Source: Acidobacteriota bacterium (GTDB lineage Bacteria > Actinomycetota > Acidimicrobiia > Acidimicrobiales > Microtrichaceae). Taken from it: a stretch of 64,000 bases of DNA. The stretch's first letter is position 1. Each line of letters opens with the position of its first letter. Below the pieces are notes generated by a model, which saw only the letters and a program-made list of their open reading frames with translations, searched no databases and had not been told where the DNA came from. Of this stretch, positions 51,178-61,533 are shown piece after piece. A program made the translations under genes and the position numbers. The stretch lies in the NCBI GenBank assembly GCA_003577145.1, contig QEUP01000013.1:62001-126000 (forward strand), in the 5' to 3' direction.

Positions 51178-51240
51178 CGTGCCCCCGGGGAGTCGCTCAC
51201 GGAGGCGCCCCCCACCGCCTGCCCTCGAGGTCCGACCGGA

Positions 51241-51768
51241 TCACCGGTCGGCCGCGGTCAGGGCGTCTCCGATCTCGCGGGGAACGGTCCACTCCTCAGG
51301 GGCCATGTGGTGCTCGCGGGCCCAGGCGACGGTGAGCTCGTCGCTTCCTGCGACGCTGAGGAGATCAGCCCCGAGTTGCGGGTATTGGAGGTACAGGCCG
51401 ACCTTGCGGGTCAACCCGGTGCTCCGTTGCCACTCCCGCGCGTAGCCCTCGCCGGCCACCACCGAGGACAGAGTCGCCACAACCCGGCCGTAGGTGCCCA
51501 ACCCGGCGACTGTCTTGCCGACGTCGTGCAGCAGCGCGGCGGCCATCACCGGCTTGCTCGCCGCCGGCCCCAGCCGCTGCTCGACCTTCTTCGCAACCCT
51601 GAGGGCATGGCGCTTGTCGGCGTTGGACATCCTCTCGAACAGTGTCTGCTCCCGCACAGACAGGAAGCCAAGTGCCCAAGCGATATCGCCGCTCTTGGGC
51701 CTGGCCGGCCACAACGAGCCGAAGAACCGCCCAGCCCAGTGCGCAGGCCTCAGGCGCAGTTGATGCAT
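51241..51768 (-). CDS. HD-domain protein
   Basis: 175 residues. RHALRVAKKVEQRLG near 53 provides a His and AALLHDVGKTVAGLG near 76-90 the HD pair; AREHHMAPEEW near 150 gives another His. It is a short, single HD phosphohydrolase-like module with no partner domain. Substrate unknown. Its start overlaps the end of the DksA/TraR-like gene by 19 bp. Confidence 0.8.
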   Translation of the reverse strand: MHQLRLRPAHWAGRFFGSLWPARPKSGDIAWALGFLSVREQTLFERMSNADKRHALRVAKKVEQRLGPAASKPVMAAALLHDVGKTVAGLGTYGRVVATLSSVVAGEGYAREWQRSTGLTRKVGLYLQYPQLGADLLSVAGSDELTVAWAREHHMAPEEWTVPREIGDALTAADR

Positions 51769-52076
51769 CGACGGGTGGTGGGCAGAGCTTCGAGGCGCGC
51801 GTCCGGGATCTGGTTACCACACGCCTCACACACCCCGTAGGTCCCTGCCTCGATCATCGCCAGAGCCTTCTCGACCTCAGCGAGCTCGTGCCGTAGTGAG
51901 GAGGCCAGGACCTTCGCCTCGCCCTGCTCGGCTGCGACCTGGCCCGAGTCGGCAAAGTTGTCGTCGAACGTGAAACTCGTGTCGTGGCCGGCCTCGAGCT
52001 CCTCGAGCTGGTGCTCGAGGCTGGAACGCTCGCGCAGCAGGGTCGCGCGTCGTGAATCGAGATCTTGAACGGCCAT
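51750..52076 (-). CDS. TraR/DksA-type zinc-finger protein
   Basis: 108 residues. A coiled-coil N-terminus (SRRATLLRERSSLEHQLEEL), the DNFADSGQVAAEQGEAKVLA segment and a C-terminal zinc finger CEACG near 82-86 with CINC near 104-107. Related to DksA/RbpA-neighbour proteins of actinobacteria that contact RNA polymerase; the coiled-coil tip has no DxxDxA motif as in DksA. ATG at 52076 chosen over a TTG at 52094. Confidence 0.85.
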   Translation of the reverse strand: MAVQDLDSRRATLLRERSSLEHQLEELEAGHDTSFTFDDNFADSGQVAAEQGEAKVLASSLRHELAEVEKALAMIEAGTYGVCEACGNQIPDARLEALPTTRRCINCA

Positions 52077-52217
52077 GACCAAAGGGTATCCCAACCGCCC
52101 TCGATTCTTTCACAGGAATGCGGCAGCGACGCCGAATCATCATCACCGAGGCATCCGCCCGGGCCCGCTCGGCCGGAGGTCACCCAGCGGGGCGCAGCCC
52201 GGGGGAAGCAGGCCCGT

Positions 52218-53168
52218 TCAACGCTGCACGGCGGACCTTCCGGGCCTCCCACGGGCTCGGGGGTGACACGCGTCGTAGACAGCCTGGAGCCGTTCGGTGG
52301 AGACCCTCGTGTACACCTGGGTGGTGCTTATCGACGCGTGCCCCAGGAGCTCCTGAACGACCCGGATGTCTGCGCCGTGGTCGAGCATGTGAGTTGCACA
52401 CGAATGCCGCAGGACGTGAGGAGAGAGCCGGTCGGTGAGCCCTGCTGAGTCGCCGTACCGCTTCACGATCCCCCACACGCCCTGTCGGGTCAGGCGCCGT
52501 CCCCGCTGGCTCAAGAAGAGGGCCTCGGCGTCGTCCCTCCTGGCCCAGCTCTCGGGATGCATCCGCGGCCGGCCCTCGGGGTCCAGCCAGGCTGCCAACG
52601 CGTGACGTGCGACACGCCCCACCGGAACGAGGCGTTCCTTCGAACCCTTGCCCAGAACCCTGAGGGATTCGGCATCGAGATCGAGGTCGGACAGCGACAG
52701 GCCGCAGAGCTCGCTGATCCGGACACCGCTGCCGTACAGCGTCTCCAGGATCGCCCGGTCGCGCCTTGCCACCGGCTCTGGCCCGACAACCGAGACGAGC
52801 AGCCTCTCGACCTCCGCTTCGGAGAGGGGCCTCGGCAGGCCGGGGGCGACCCTGACGGCTTCGAGGTCGCCCGCCGGGTTCGTGTCGCAGAGCCCTTCCT
52901 CGAGGAGGAAGCGATGCAAGGACCTGACCGCGACAGACGCCCGGGCTCGAGAAGACGCTGCCATTCCCTGCTCACGCAAGGAATGCAGGTAGTCGAGCAG
53001 GTCCGACGAGCGGACCTCGTCGAACGCCACCCCCCTATGGTCGAGGAACTCCCGGTAGCGAGCGAGATCCCTGCGATACGCCATGAGCGTATTCGGTGCT
53101 CGCCCCTTCTCGACGGCCAGCCAGGTCAAGAACTCCTCCGCGGCAACGGGCAGCTCCACGGCGGGCAT
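52218..53168 (-). CDS. xerD: Site-specific tyrosine recombinase XerD
   Basis: 316 residues. SAM-like N-terminal domain (AEEFLTWLAVEKGRAPNTL near 10-28) and catalytic domain with Arg in LYGSGVRISELCGL near 153-166, HVLRHSCATHML near 255-266, LGHASISTTQVYTRV near 279-293 (His and Tyr nucleophile). Acts in chromosome dimer resolution. The ATG at 53168 (or GTG 53174) touches the NUDIX gene stop. It is the Rv1701 counterpart, beside NUDIX and pyrG. Confidence 0.93.
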   Translation of the reverse strand: MPAVELPVAAEEFLTWLAVEKGRAPNTLMAYRRDLARYREFLDHRGVAFDEVRSSDLLDYLHSLREQGMAASSRARASVAVRSLHRFLLEEGLCDTNPAGDLEAVRVAPGLPRPLSEAEVERLLVSVVGPEPVARRDRAILETLYGSGVRISELCGLSLSDLDLDAESLRVLGKGSKERLVPVGRVARHALAAWLDPEGRPRMHPESWARRDDAEALFLSQRGRRLTRQGVWGIVKRYGDSAGLTDRLSPHVLRHSCATHMLDHGADIRVVQELLGHASISTTQVYTRVSTERLQAVYDACHPRARGRPGRSAVQR

Positions 53169-53170
53169 CG

Positions 53171-53719
53171 TCACGCACCCTGGAGGTGCTCGATCGCCAG
53201 CGTCAACCCGATGATCGTCTTGGCATCCCGGATCGTCCCGGAACGGATCAGCCCGAGCGCGTCGGCCAACGGGATCGATTCGATCTCGAGGTGGTGTTCC
53301 TCCACGGTCTGGCGCGAAGGTGGCACCGGACTGAGATCCGTCGCCAGATAGAGGAACGAGTACTCGTCGCAGAAGCCCGGTGAGTTGTAGAACTCGGCCA
53401 GGCGAACCAGCTTGCCTGCTGCCATTCCCACCTCTTCTGCCAGCTCGCGACCGGCAGTGTCCTCGGGGGGCTCGTCCGGTCGATCCCGTTTGCCTGCAGG
53501 GAGCTCGAGAACCTCGCCGTTCACGGCGGCGCGGAACTGCCTGACGAGCAGCGCTGTCCTCCCATCGACGACGGGCGCGATGACCACGGCCCCGGGGTGC
53601 CGCACGATGTCTCTGACGATGCACGAACCGTCGGGCGCGGTGAACACCCCTTCGGCGAAGCTGACCACGTGACCGCGATGGACCTCCTGCTCGCCGACCT
53701 GCTCGAAGACCGGCCTCAT
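53171..53719 (-). CDS. NUDIX hydrolase, ADP-ribose pyrophosphatase-like
   Basis: 182 residues. VLELPAGKRDRPDEPPEDTA near 88-107 followed by GRELAEEVGM gives the NUDIX box G-x5-E-x7-REUxEExGU. PGFCDEYSFLYLATDL near 131 is typical of ADP-ribose enzymes. Between pyrG (22 bp upstream) and xerD, the same place as mycobacterial Rv1700. Confidence 0.92.
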   Translation of the reverse strand: MRPVFEQVGEQEVHRGHVVSFAEGVFTAPDGSCIVRDIVRHPGAVVIAPVVDGRTALLVRQFRAAVNGEVLELPAGKRDRPDEPPEDTAGRELAEEVGMAAGKLVRLAEFYNSPGFCDEYSFLYLATDLSPVPPSRQTVEEHHLEIESIPLADALGLIRSGTIRDAKTIIGLTLAIEHLQGA

Positions 53720-53741
53720 GCCAGGTGGGCCCGGGCGTGTC

Positions 53742-55451
<1,710 letters not shown>

Positions 55452-55483
55452 TCAGATCCGGCAATGCCGGTGGAGCAGGCGAT

Positions 55484-56356
55484 TCAGGCCTTCCTCGGAT
55501 CCTTCCGGCTCCGGTGTGGAGCGAGGCCACGGTCGAGTAGGCGCAACGGAGGTACCGCGTCGATGATGCGGGAGAAGCTCACGACCTCGGAGAGGGCGTT
55601 GAGCGCCGCCAGGACGACGAGGGCAACGGTACGGGAACCGGGACTGGTGACGAGCACGAAACCGAGCCCGAGGGATGCTCCGAGGACATTGGAACCGGCG
55701 TCGCCGAGCATCAGCTTCTCTCTCAGATCTGGTACGACCAGGGCGGTGGCCGCTCCCATCACGATGCTGGCACCGACGAGTTCGGGTGAGCGATGGGAGG
55801 CGATCAGCATCACGATGAACACGAGGCCCGAGATCTTGATCACCCGGCCAGGTGCGCGGTCGAAGAGATTGCCGAGATTGGCAGCCAGAGCGACGACCCC
55901 CGCGTCGCGAAGCAGCGCCCAGGCTCCACCCGGATGATCCGGTCCCAATACCGCAATCGCGAGGGCGGCACCTCCGACGAGCTTCACCATGCCGGTCGTG
56001 GCCCTGCCCCTCACCAGTTCACGCAGGTGCCCTGCGAAACCACCGCTCTGCCCGTGCCCCCCGATGTCGTCCAGCAACCCGAGCAGCGCCATCCCCACCG
56101 CGAGCCAGAGGGTCATCTGCCGCCCCTGGTAGCTCACCCCCGTTGTGTCCCTCAGCCCCATGCTGGACAGGAGCACGGAGGCGCCCTCCACCAGCAGGAT
56201 GGCCAACGCGACGATGACACCCGTCGCCGTCGGGACCTGCTGACCGCGGTAGTTCTGTCTCTGGAACATCGGCTGTCGGAAGGCGTTTCGCAACATGAGC
56301 CACAGGATCAGACCGGTGGTGAAGCCACCTGCGAGCCCGACGCCGATCTTCGTCAC
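55484..56356 (-). CDS. MraY/WecA-like polyprenyl-phosphate sugar phosphotransferase
   Basis: 290-residue membrane enzyme with about nine helices. Family acids: LLGLLDDIGGHGQSG near 91-105, NLGNLFDRAPGR near 159-170 (the N-x2-N-x2-D site), and KLMLGDAGSNVLGA near 212-225. It should move a sugar-1-phosphate from UDP-sugar to undecaprenyl phosphate. The family's usual DGLDG reads DRAPGR here, a variant of unknown effect. First gene of an envelope module after pyrG, next to an alkaline-phosphatase-like membrane protein. Confidence 0.78.
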   Translation of the reverse strand: MTKIGVGLAGGFTTGLILWLMLRNAFRQPMFQRQNYRGQQVPTATGVIVALAILLVEGASVLLSSMGLRDTTGVSYQGRQMTLWLAVGMALLGLLDDIGGHGQSGGFAGHLRELVRGRATTGMVKLVGGAALAIAVLGPDHPGGAWALLRDAGVVALAANLGNLFDRAPGRVIKISGLVFIVMLIASHRSPELVGASIVMGAATALVVPDLREKLMLGDAGSNVLGASLGLGFVLVTSPGSRTVALVVLAALNALSEVVSFSRIIDAVPPLRLLDRGLAPHRSRKDPRKA

Positions 56357-56372
56357 CGTGATCCGCCTGAAC

Positions 56373-58697
56373 TCATGTGCGCACGACTTCGCTGTTACCC
56401 CGATCGCCGTCGTCCATGGCCGGCGCGATCACCACCTCCGGTGAATCCACCGATGCCGTCTCCCGCTCGAGCCGCACGGCGAGATACGCGGTGTAGGCGA
56501 GGCCGACGGCGAGCATCATGGCGGGAACCGCCACGCCGGAGTCGTTGAGGGCCATGCCCAACAGGCCCGCCACGAGGCTGGAGACGCCGAAAGCGCCGTA
56601 GCCGGGATAGCGACGACGAAGTGCCCTCAACGTGCGGCCGGGACGCCAGGTGAGGTAGGCGATGAAGGCCAGCGCCCCAGGCACGATGAGGGTCCACACA
56701 GACGAGACCAGTATCCGGATGTTCGTGCTCAGCTTGCGTTCGAGGACCATACCGGCGTCGCCCTCGAAGACCGTTGCCACGAACCTACCCAGATGCGTCC
56801 GGCTTTCCGCTGGTTGAGCCAGGTCGACGAGCGCGAAGACAGCAAGGACGGCACAGGTCGCCACCAGTATGAGGATGAAGGTGCGCACAGCCACCCTCCG
56901 GCCGGTGAGCATGAAGCCCGCTACCGCGAACGCCGGTACCGAAGCCAGGACTCCGCCGACGTCGGATCCGAGCGACGGAAAGCCGATGAACAACACGAGC
57001 AAGCCGAAGTAGGCCACCAGGGAGGAGACCAGCCAGCTGGGGAGCTGTGTGTCGGTGTAGGCATGCCATCTGCGCCACCAAGCGACTCCGCCGGTGGCGG
57101 AGAGGAGTGCCGAGATGCAAAGGAGCGCGAAAGCCTGGTTGCCGAGTCCCGCGAACCGCCCGGCCACTATCGGCGAGTAACCGAAGACCGTGTTCATCTG
57201 GAGCTCGGCGCCGAGTGCCAGGTCGAACAGGAACATACCGACCATGGCGAGCCCGAGGACCACGGGGGGACCCATCGGGTCGCTGCGGCCAACCCACCAC
57301 GCCAGGGCCGCCAAGGCGGCGGAGGCGGCAAAGAGCACGGCTCCGTAGACGTCGACGGCCAGCGCGTCGTAGCGAAACAGGCCTGACAGGTAGGTACAGG
57401 TCGGAAAGGCCAGCACCATCAGCGCCAGGAAGCTGACGAGGCCCCTGAGCATCTCGAGCCGGGCGAGGCACGCCATGGCGAGAATCATGACCACGGTCAC
57501 GAAGACGATGTAGGCCACGGTGATCGGCCCGGTGGCGGCGTCCCGGTAGCTGGCCTTCTGGTTGGTGGCGATCATCTCATCGAGCTCTGTCTGATCTGGC
57601 GTGCCACCCCCGCTGGAGAAGATCCGAGCATCGATCATTGCCGAGGGGACCTCGACACCGAAGAAGTCGAGGATCGTGGGCGCCACGTCCGTGAGCTGGA
57701 CGTATCCCGGCCGTCTCGTCGAGTTCGACTCGGCCAGTCCCGGCTCGACACCGCGGCCGGCCATGGCGAAGACGGTGAGTTGCTCGTCGGAGAGCGGCGA
57801 TGTCGGACCCAGGACGATCACCAGGTCCTCTTCGAGATGGACATCCTCGAGCATCGAGGCCAACATCGCGTCGGCCTCGGCGAGCGCTTCTCCGAAGAGC
57901 CGATCTCCCTGCTCCTCGGTGCTCTCCACTCTGAAGCGTTCGGCCCTGTCCAGATCGCTCATCTCGACGATCACGAGATCGCTTTCGGCCCAGGCGGATC
58001 GGAACGCTGCTGTGAGGACCTCGGCGTCGGTCCGGATACCGAAAGGAGCTGTCTGGTCGACGACCAGCAGTTCGTCGGACACGGTACCCCTGGCGATCTG
58101 ACCATCCCGGTCCATCCCCATGAGAGCGACCCACCGGCGGTCCTGACCCTCGATCGTGTCGGTATCGGCATTGCCGATGGTGGCCGCGGAGCGCTGCGCG
58201 GATTCGAGAGCCTCACCCAGCGCCCCTACCTCGGTACCGTAGAGGAGGGCCTCGTTGCGCTTGTCGAGGATCGGGAAGCCCAGCTGGAGCACCTCTCCCG
58301 TCGGGGCGACACCGGTGCGGCGCTCATAGATCTCGTCAGGTGTTCCCTCCTCGAGCACCTCGTCTCGTTGCACCGCTACGCCGTCCACGCCCCGGTCGGA
58401 CGTGGCGCGGTTCCCTGCACTCAGAGACAGGTAGGCCTCTCCCGGTGAGGTGGCCGCACCGGTTGTACGGACGCTCAGCGAAGCGACTGCGCTCTGTTCG
58501 TAGAGGTGCATGAGGGTGGGCGGCTGGTATTCGTCGACGAGCTCCCACGTCAGGCGTGGCATGGCGACCACGAGTACCTTGCCGGGGTCATCATCTGCGG
58601 CGGCCGCGGCCCCGGCCCCCGAGCCGGGTGCGACCAGCGCGCCCACGATCGCCAGGACCAGCACCATCAGCGCCGGCGCGACCAGCGACCGCCTCAC
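56373..58697 (-). CDS. Large membrane protein with extracellular alkaline-phosphatase-like domain
   Basis: 774 residues. N-terminal signal/anchor helix (PALMVLVLAIVGALVAPG), then about 370 residues outside the membrane with the alkaline phosphatase superfamily core (LVVAMPRLTWELVDEY, DLVIVEMSDLDRAER, LVIVLGPTSPLSDE, YVQLTDVAPTILDFFGVEVP), followed by about ten transmembrane helices. The metal-binding Asp/His set of active phosphatases is only partly visible. The start GTG 58697 overlaps the GT4 stop (GTGA); earlier in-frame TTG 58712 is less likely. It resembles uncharacterised actinobacterial membrane proteins; a role in modifying or translocating a lipid-linked polymer is inferred from neighbours. 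Confidence 0.7.
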   Translation of the reverse strand: MRRSLVAPALMVLVLAIVGALVAPGSGAGAAAAADDDPGKVLVVAMPRLTWELVDEYQPPTLMHLYEQSAVASLSVRTTGAATSPGEAYLSLSAGNRATSDRGVDGVAVQRDEVLEEGTPDEIYERRTGVAPTGEVLQLGFPILDKRNEALLYGTEVGALGEALESAQRSAATIGNADTDTIEGQDRRWVALMGMDRDGQIARGTVSDELLVVDQTAPFGIRTDAEVLTAAFRSAWAESDLVIVEMSDLDRAERFRVESTEEQGDRLFGEALAEADAMLASMLEDVHLEEDLVIVLGPTSPLSDEQLTVFAMAGRGVEPGLAESNSTRRPGYVQLTDVAPTILDFFGVEVPSAMIDARIFSSGGGTPDQTELDEMIATNQKASYRDAATGPITVAYIVFVTVVMILAMACLARLEMLRGLVSFLALMVLAFPTCTYLSGLFRYDALAVDVYGAVLFAASAALAALAWWVGRSDPMGPPVVLGLAMVGMFLFDLALGAELQMNTVFGYSPIVAGRFAGLGNQAFALLCISALLSATGGVAWWRRWHAYTDTQLPSWLVSSLVAYFGLLVLFIGFPSLGSDVGGVLASVPAFAVAGFMLTGRRVAVRTFILILVATCAVLAVFALVDLAQPAESRTHLGRFVATVFEGDAGMVLERKLSTNIRILVSSVWTLIVPGALAFIAYLTWRPGRTLRALRRRYPGYGAFGVSSLVAGLLGMALNDSGVAVPAMMLAVGLAYTAYLAVRLERETASVDSPEVVIAPAMDDGDRGNSEVVRT

Positions 58698-59785
58698 CCG
58701 AGGACCTCGCAATAGACCGCTTCCACCTCGCGGACGAGCCGTTCAGTCCCGAATCGCGAACGCGCCTTCTCGCGCCCCGCACGTCCGAGCGAGCGCGCTC
58801 CCTGGGGATCATCGAGCACCTCTATGATGCATCGCGCCATGCAATCGGGGTCATCCACCGGACACAGCCTCCCGGTGACACCGTCGGTCACCACCTCGGG
58901 GATGGCGCCGACGGCCGTGGAGACGACAGGCTTGGCGAGCTGCAGCGCTTCGGCGACAACCAGCGGAGAGCCCTCCCACCGCGACGAGAGCGCCACCACG
59001 TCGGCGGCGTTGAGCTCGTCGACGGCGTAGGGGCTCGGGCCGGCGAAGATCGTCCGCTCCGCTACTCCGAGCTCCCGGGCGCGGGTCTTGAGCTCGTCTT
59101 CCAGAGGACCTTCACCGATGATGGCTGCGACCGCCTCCGGGTGCTTCGCGCCGACGATCGACAACGCGCGAAGAAACGTCTCGTGGTCCTTTTGGGCATG
59201 CAGCCGGGCAACGACCACGATCAGTGGACGGTCAGCGTCCACGCCCAGCGCCGCTTTGACCTCGGCCGGCGATCGGCGTGGTTCCGGCGGGCGGGAGGCA
59301 GGCGGTATGACGACGATCCGATCAGCTCCCGGCAGGCCGGCGAAGCGCTCAGCGATCTGCTGTGACACCGCGATCAGCCGATCGGCCCGCCTCGGCAGGC
59401 GCTCTTCGAGACGGCGCAGCACCCCGGCGCCCCTGCCGGCGGCCTCGTCCAGCACGAGGTTGTGGATCGTCACGACCAGGGGTGGGCGGCTGCGCAACGA
59501 CGACGCTATCCAACCCGCCTTGAGGCCGTGTGCATGGACCAGATCCACGGGGGCAAGCGCAGCCAGGTCGCGTCGAGCCCTCCATACCCCCAGGGGGGAC
59601 GTTCCGGGGGGAATCCGGACCTGCTCGGCCAGCGAGCCGACCTCGGCCATGACGCCCGGCGGTCCCGCGACGGGAGCGGTCCAGCCGTGCTGCTCGAGCG
59701 TCTCGGCCAGGACGGCGACGTGACCGCGGATTCCACCGGCTGAGGGACCGAGGAGTTGTCGCACCGTTGCTCCCTCAGGACACAT
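58694..59785 (-). CDS. Glycosyltransferase family 4
   Basis: 363 residues, GT-B fold: N-terminal LLGPSAGGIRGHVAVLAETL near 11-30, LIAVSQQIAERFA near 134, nucleotide-sugar site LIVVVARLHAQKDHETFLRA near 187-206 and the EGSPLVVAEALQLAKPVVST near 282-301 block with the catalytic ExxE-like pair. Start shares one base with the murJ stop (TGATG), so it is translated with murJ. Acceptor unknown, probably a lipid-linked glycan. Confidence 0.88.
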   Translation of the reverse strand: MCPEGATVRQLLGPSAGGIRGHVAVLAETLEQHGWTAPVAGPPGVMAEVGSLAEQVRIPPGTSPLGVWRARRDLAALAPVDLVHAHGLKAGWIASSLRSRPPLVVTIHNLVLDEAAGRGAGVLRRLEERLPRRADRLIAVSQQIAERFAGLPGADRIVVIPPASRPPEPRRSPAEVKAALGVDADRPLIVVVARLHAQKDHETFLRALSIVGAKHPEAVAAIIGEGPLEDELKTRARELGVAERTIFAGPSPYAVDELNAADVVALSSRWEGSPLVVAEALQLAKPVVSTAVGAIPEVVTDGVTGRLCPVDDPDCMARCIIEVLDDPQGARSLGRAGREKARSRFGTERLVREVEAVYCEVLG

Positions 59786-61533
59786 CAGCCGCGCTCCATC
59801 TCGTCCGTTGGTACCGGATCCTCGAGCTCGTCATGGGTTGTCGGCTCCTGGCCGCCTGTGTTCGTGACTCTGATCGCGTTGGTCTCGGGATCCGCGCGCT
59901 CGGTACTACCCAGGTGGCGCAGGGCTTCGCGCGGCGGTGCCCCACCCAGTATCCACTGCAGGAGAAGGTAGATGGCGACACCCAGTGGGGCGAGGACCAG
60001 CAACTGGACCAGCGCCGCAACCCGCCCACCGTCCGGAACGGCCACAGCAGCGAGGTACACGGCAACTCCGGCCAGTCCGGCCGCCACCAGTCGCCGCAGG
60101 AGCGATGGCCACAGGCCGCTGAGCCTTGCCCGGTCACCGAGCACCACCAACCTGAGCAGACCCAGCAGCACCGCCGCACCGAGGAGCATGCCGAAGCTGT
60201 ACGACGCGGCGAGTCCGGTGACCTTGTCGCTCTCCGGGAGCCGCCAGAAGCTCACGAACATCGCAATCGAGCCCGCGACGGCGACGCCGATGTTCACCAG
60301 GGCAGGCGTGCGGGCATCGTCGACCGCGTAGAAGGCTCGGGTCAGGAACAGGAGCGCTCCGAAGCCGACGACACCGGGTGCAAATGCGGCCATTGCAGCC
60401 GCGACGGCGGTGGCGCGACCGCTGGCTGCGCCGAAGATGATCACCTGCGCGAGCAATGGCGCCAGAGCCATCGTGAGTGCGGCAGCGGGGAGTGTGAAGA
60501 AGCCGATGGAGCGCAGACCCCGGACGACCGTGTCACCGTACTGAGCCCACTCACGCCTCTGGGCTTCGCGCGACAGCCTCGGGAACAGCGTTGTCATCAC
60601 GGGGACCGAGAAGAGCGAATGGGGCAGCATGAACATCACATACGCGACCTGATAGACCACCACACCGCCCTCGACGCCGTTGGCGAGGAGCAGCACGACG
60701 ATCAACAGCACCTGGGTCATCGCCAGGAACACCACCGCCCAGGCACCGAGTCGTCCGAGTCGGCGCACTCCGGGATGGCGGTGGTTCAGCTTGGGCAGCA
60801 GACGGAATCCGGTTCTCCACACACCGATCACCGGAACTGCGCAGAAGGCCAGCACCCCCAGGGTGGTGCCACCGGCCAGCACGGTCTTCTCGGCCAACGA
60901 AAGCTCGAGAGTCGGCTCTTGACCGTCACGCATGTACCAGAACAGGACGTATGTGCAGATGACCACCACGTTGTTGAGGACCGGGGCGAACACGGGCAGG
61001 GCGAAGTGGTGCTTGGCGTTGAGCACGGCCGTCGCCACCATGTTCGCCGCGTACAGGATCACCTGCGGAAGGAAGAACCAGAGGAAGAACTGGCCCAGGG
61101 CGATCTCCTGGGCGCGTATCGCCGGGTCGTCGACCGTGGCGGTCAGGATCCGCATTATCCAGGGAGCGGTGACGATTCCGGCAGCCACCAGTCCTGCCAG
61201 CAAAGACGCGACTATCCCCAGGACAGATCCGGCTACCTCCTCGGCCTCGTCCTCCCTGCCCGCGTCGAGCAGTTCGACCATCGATGGCACCAGGACGGCC
61301 TGCAGCGCACCGGCGGCCAGCAACTCGAACAGGATGTTCGGCACCGTGTTCGCCGATTGGTAGGTGTTCCCCAGATAAGAGGTCCCGAGCACCGCAGCCA
61401 CCACGATCACCCGGACGAAACCGGTCGCCCGTGAAACCGCGGTGAGCACGCTCATTCGCACCGTCGACCGGGCAAAGGCGTCGCGGTTCACGTCCTCACC
61501 GGACCTGTCGCCGATGCTGGCGTGGCCGGTCAT
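59785..61533 (-). CDS. murJ: Lipid II flippase MurJ
   Basis: 582 residues, about 14 membrane helices of the MOP family. N-terminal VLTAVSRATGFVRVIVVAAV near 29-48, NTVPNILFELLAAGALQAVL near 63-82 with PSMVEL, and TVLAGGTTLGVLAFCAVPVI in the middle. The C-terminal tail is polar. ATG shares one base with the stop of the MctB-like gene. Expected to flip lipid II, or a related lipid-linked precursor given the neighbouring glycosyltransferases. Confidence 0.9.
   Translation of the reverse strand: MTGHASIGDRSGEDVNRDAFARSTVRMSVLTAVSRATGFVRVIVVAAVLGTSYLGNTYQSANTVPNILFELLAAGALQAVLVPSMVELLDAGREDEAEEVAGSVLGIVASLLAGLVAAGIVTAPWIMRILTATVDDPAIRAQEIALGQFFLWFFLPQVILYAANMVATAVLNAKHHFALPVFAPVLNNVVVICTYVLFWYMRDGQEPTLELSLAEKTVLAGGTTLGVLAFCAVPVIGVWRTGFRLLPKLNHRHPGVRRLGRLGAWAVVFLAMTQVLLIVVLLLANGVEGGVVVYQVAYVMFMLPHSLFSVPVMTTLFPRLSREAQRREWAQYGDTVVRGLRSIGFFTLPAAALTMALAPLLAQVIIFGAASGRATAVAAAMAAFAPGVVGFGALLFLTRAFYAVDDARTPALVNIGVAVAGSIAMFVSFWRLPESDKVTGLAASYSFGMLLGAAVLLGLLRLVVLGDRARLSGLWPSLLRRLVAAGLAGVAVYLAAVAVPDGGRVAALVQLLVLAPLGVAIYLLLQWILGGAPPREALRHLGSTERADPETNAIRVTNTGGQEPTTHDELEDPVPTDEMERG

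Noticed and set aside
59767-61434. 555-codon open frame on the plus strand
   Set aside because: It is antisense to murJ, rich in Gln, His and Arg, and has no recognisable motif; typical shadow frame of G+C-rich DNA.
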